A DNA stretch of 13,886 nt, from the NCBI GenBank assembly GCA_040757115.1, contig JBFLYA010000098.1, positions 1-13,886 on the forward strand. Direction: 5' to 3'. The notes below the pieces were generated by a model that ran no database searches, was not told the DNA's origin, and saw only the letters and a list, made by a program, of their open reading frames with translations. Positions 11,602 to 13,886 of this stretch are shown piece by piece. This stretch comes from a bacterium. GTDB taxonomy: Bacteria > UBA9089 > CG2-30-40-21 > SBAY01. A program made the translations under genes and the position numbers. The first letter of the stretch is position 1, and each line of letters starts with the position of its first letter.

Positions 11602-11628
11602 TCAAAAAATCCTCTGCACTATTCATAC

Positions 11629-11691
11629 CACTAACGGCAAAACTTACCGGCATGCGGTGTTTTGTGCGTCCAGTGGAACGCAGTGTTAGGG
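11629..11691 (-). other. attC site 14 (short, divergent)
   Basis: Cores are CACTAAC (11629-11635) and GTTAGGG (11685-11691). TTACCGGCATGC and GCGTCCAGTGGAACGCAGTG provide weak arms. At about 63 bp, it differs from all other sites in the window and belongs to the DUF262 cassette. Confidence 0.75.
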
Positions 11692-11719
11692 CATATTACA
11701 GTCAGTAAACCCCTTGGAA

Positions 11720-13516
11720 TCATAGCAATTCAAACCATGTTTTGATTTTCTGTGCCATTAACTTACGTCGCTCTTCAAGGAAATCATCGTAGGGTGGAAT
11801 TGTGCCGTCCAATAAAGACTCAGGTAGGCAGCTTGCCTTCAGGTTGGCCTTCATCTCTTCAAAGTTAGTGATACCGCCATATTTTTTCTTTCCACCGCGA
11901 CACTGTTCAGCCAGTTCCTCAAAGTATGTTTCCGGTGGGTTATCGCCGATGGCGATATTGATTTCACTCTGCGCAAGTACAAAGTTAGCGATTTGATTAT
12001 AACGTCCTCGCGAAAGTCCCTGCTTTTTTAAATAGTTCCTGGGATAGATGTGGTGTACGTCGCTACGGTTGAGCAGCAGGTCGAGCACAGTAATATCACG
12101 AGACAAAAAACCTTTATCGCCGAGTTTTACCTGCGCTGCTTGAAAACATAGGAAGTAAGGACTGTTTGATGAGGATGTGTCCATAATTTGAGGAAGCATT
12201 CCTGTCCAGAAGCTGTCTGGGAGCTCATTCTCAACGACAGAAGCAGCATAAGTCGTCAGCCCGCGATTTTCAATTTGGCGTATATCAAAATCAAAGGCTG
12301 TCTCAGGACTAGCGGCATAACGTCCGCGTAGTAGTGACATGGCATACCATCGCCGCACCAAACGTTCAAGATCAGCTGCAGGGATGCCTTCCGTCCGACC
12401 ACGCAGGTAAAGTATATACGCAAAGTTGACGGCATTACGTCCTCCAATCAAATCACTGGTCACGAATCCCGCTGAACGCAAGATCATCGTGATACGATCG
12501 AAGTGGGTTTTGTTGACAAACGAGAGAATACCCTTTTTTAGTTTTCCGAATGACGCCTCAACAATTGACTCTTCAAATTGTTTAGTCTCGAAGTTACGGC
12601 CTGATAGTAGCGCTACCAAATCCTGGAGCTTTCCTCTGCCAAATTCAGACGTAAAAGCCACACGCAACATATCGGTGTAAGTTGGATCGTATATGTCGTC
12701 GTTGACATCTTTGAGCCAGCGCATTTGTGGCAGGAATTCAGAATCCGCAAACGCTTTATCGTTCTTTTCAATGTTTGACAAGAATTCTGGTGCGACAGCC
12801 AAATGGCAGAAATAGTCGATTGCCTTGCGCAAAAGGTTTCCGCCGTAAATCTCGTTGACGGCAATTTTTGACATAGCAAAGTCGGCTTGCGAAAGCTCTG
12901 CACCTGCTGAGGTTACGCGGATAAATATTTCTGTGACGGTTTCAATATCAAGATCTTCGGCAAGATCGATTACGCCGACGTGGTTGTTGATGATCTTGCG
13001 AAGCTTCTCGATGCTGGCAAAAATAGCATCCTGTGATACGCCAGGATTGGCAGCGCAGTAATTACCAACAAGTTGGAACAGGCTGGTAGAGGGTGCAAAT
13101 ACATCCGCCACATCGTGAATCCACGATGCGTCTTTGCGTATAGCCGGATTTGCGACTTCAAACCGTTCTTCTTGCGGATGAAAAGCAATACGGATTTGGA
13201 CGGTTTCGTAATCTTTAGTTAGAACATCGCGGCCTAACAATGCCGCCATGAGTGCCGTTACTCGTTGTTGACCATCAATAAGGATGCGCTTCCCAATGGA
13301 TGATGTGCCATCCTTAAGTTTTACAGTCGGATTTCGCCAGGCTATCAAATACCCAACAGGGTATCCTTGATAAAGTGAATCGAGGAGGTTGCGAACTTTT
13401 GTTGCCTCCCACACAAATGGCCGCTGGATCTCTGGGATCGCGATTTCCCCAGACTTGACCCATGTAAGCAGAGTTTCGATTGGATGGGGAGTTACCGAAT
13501 AGCGTTGTGTACTCAA
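11720..13516 (-). CDS. DUF262/HNH GmrSD-like defence endonuclease
   Basis: This encodes a 598-residue single-chain protein. The N-terminal DUF262 domain has [10 protein letters not shown] (27-36) and the ParB-like DGQQR motif (81-85, in [13 protein letters not shown]). The C-terminal HNH unit, DUF1524-like, has [13 protein letters not shown] (486 on, HH at 488-489) and asparagines near 507-511 ([10 protein letters not shown]). Proteins of this type include GmrSD, BrxU and SspE, which sense nucleotides and cut DNA, often modified phage DNA; which DNA this one attacks is unknown. The start is TTG at 13516, nine bases after AGGAGG. Its base composition is visibly more G+C-rich than its neighbours and its attC is of another type, both pointing to recent acquisition. 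It is a stand-alone cassette with no modification genes beside it. Confidence 0.88.
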   Translation of the reverse strand: MSTQRYSVTPHPIETLLTWVKSGEIAIPEIQRPFVWEATKVRNLLDSLYQGYPVGYLIAWRNPTVKLKDGTSSIGKRILIDGQQRVTALMAALLGRDVLTKDYETVQIRIAFHPQEERFEVANPAIRKDASWIHDVADVFAPSTSLFQLVGNYCAANPGVSQDAIFASIEKLRKIINNHVGVIDLAEDLDIETVTEIFIRVTSAGAELSQADFAMSKIAVNEIYGGNLLRKAIDYFCHLAVAPEFLSNIEKNDKAFADSEFLPQMRWLKDVNDDIYDPTYTDMLRVAFTSEFGRGKLQDLVALLSGRNFETKQFEESIVEASFGKLKKGILSFVNKTHFDRITMILRSAGFVTSDLIGGRNAVNFAYILYLRGRTEGIPAADLERLVRRWYAMSLLRGRYAASPETAFDFDIRQIENRGLTTYAASVVENELPDSFWTGMLPQIMDTSSSNSPYFLCFQAAQVKLGDKGFLSRDITVLDLLLNRSDVHHIYPRNYLKKQGLSRGRYNQIANFVLAQSEINIAIGDNPPETYFEELAEQCRGGKKKYGGITNFEEMKANLKASCLPESLLDGTIPPYDDFLEERRKLMAQKIKTWFELL

Positions 13517-13557
13517 TTCAATAATCCTCCTTTTTGTGGTAAGTAGATGGTTGAAGC

Positions 13558-13689
13558 CCCTAACGATAAAGTTCAGGTGCGGCGGGGAGGATTACCACAA
13601 AAGTTTGATAGCAAGATAAAACTTTGAGAGACCACAAAACTCTGACCACGGCACAGTCCCCCGCCGTCAACTGCAACGCAGGGTTAGAC
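13558..13689 (-). other. attC site 15 (common type)
   Basis: Cores are CCCTAAC (13558-13564) and GTTAGAC (13683-13689). Arms, stem and loop match the common sites. It is the rightmost complete site in the window. Confidence 0.9.
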
Positions 13690-13778
13690 AAAAGCTTTGA
13701 TTCGCTGTCTTTTCCTTTTCCTCTGCCTCACCGAATTATTGTGCATTCCACATTCACGGTTGACCCTAAAATATCTCC
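13690..13778 (-). repeat. Conserved 3' extension of attC15 (module copy 8)
   Basis: This copy has one base fewer in CACGGTTGACCC, then TAAAATATCTCC, and runs straight into the palindrome exactly as copy 2 does at 1680-1705. Confidence 0.85.
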
Positions 13779-13790
13779 TTTTTATTTTCT

Positions 13791-13862
13791 CACACAAAGC
13801 CACAAAGAACACAAAGGTTTATTGTTTTATTCAATTCCTTTGTGACTTTGTGTCTCTGTGTG
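13791..13862. repeat. Long imperfect palindrome, second copy
   Basis: Arms 13791-13817 and 13837-13862 are the same as at 1705-1776, including the A+T-rich centre (TTTATTGTTTTATTCAATT). The match with the left copy extends from attC through the palindrome, about 300 bp, and is lost after 13866. No gene accompanies it within the window. Confidence 0.85.
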
Positions 13863-13886
13863 ATTATTTATTTCTCCATTGACTAT

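Noticed and set aside
12256-12903. Extra reading frames inside the DUF262 gene on both strands
   Set aside because: They are shadows of the 598-codon gene, which has recognisable DGQQR and HNH motifs throughout the correct frame.
570-13689. CRISPR array made of the recurring ~130-220 bp repeats
   Set aside because: The repeats are too long, are separated by genes of variable size, and have attC arms with R and L boxes. No short regular spacers or cas genes are present.

Overview
The window is a stretch of an integron gene-cassette array, most likely from a sedentary chromosomal integron. Fifteen attC-like recombination sites (eight nearly identical, seven divergent or damaged) separate short unrelated cassettes. 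Every protein-coding gene I accept lies on the minus strand. The attC sites are oriented the same way: read on the minus strand each runs R'' (YCTAAC), L'' with an extra unpaired G (GTTGCAG against CTGAAC), a loop, L', then R' (GTTAGGC). By the usual integron geometry the integrase and attI should therefore lie beyond the right edge. Neither is in the window, so the integron call rests on the repeats and layout. The DNA is A+T-rich. A CreD-like inner-membrane protein and a signal-peptide-bearing beta-barrel protein suggest a diderm (Gram-negative type) bacterium. I cannot name the organism.  Layout in transcription order (right to left): a gene-less segment with a long palindrome and attC (13886-13558); a DUF262/HNH GmrSD-like defence protein (13516-11720); a BrnT/BrnA-type toxin-antitoxin pair (11490-10974) behind a consensus promoter; two short gene-less attC units (11017-10785); a second BrnT-like/CopG-like pair (10534-9916); a two-gene cassette with an interrupted outer-membrane barrel protein and a small membrane protein (9640-8080); an antitoxin plus YafQ-like toxin (7917-7415); MntA/HepT (7104-6416); a frameshifted membrane protein (6182-5303); a DUF4160/DUF2442 pair (4988-4471); a PIN toxin with its antitoxin (4274-3613) behind a near-consensus promoter that gives a leaderless start; a CreD-like protein (3047-1818); a palindrome-only cassette (1796-1471); a RelE-like toxin and antitoxin (1351-813); a small Cys-containing hypothetical protein (553-260); and the first 26 codons of a GxxExxY-family protein (78-1).  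How the parts work together: seven of the cassettes are toxin-antitoxin or TA-like pairs, as expected in a large stationary array where addiction modules resist cassette loss and may also limit phages. The DUF262 cassette and MntA/HepT add a defence flavour.  The most unusual feature is that eight attC sites carry an almost invariant further ~80-90 bp on the gene-facing side, ending at a shared boundary (TATCTCC on the plus strand). One ~220-bp 3' module has thus been joined to unrelated genes. Two cassettes consist only of this module plus a CACACAGAGACACAAAG-type palindrome, and half of that palindrome also lies directly in front of the GxxExxY gene at the left edge.
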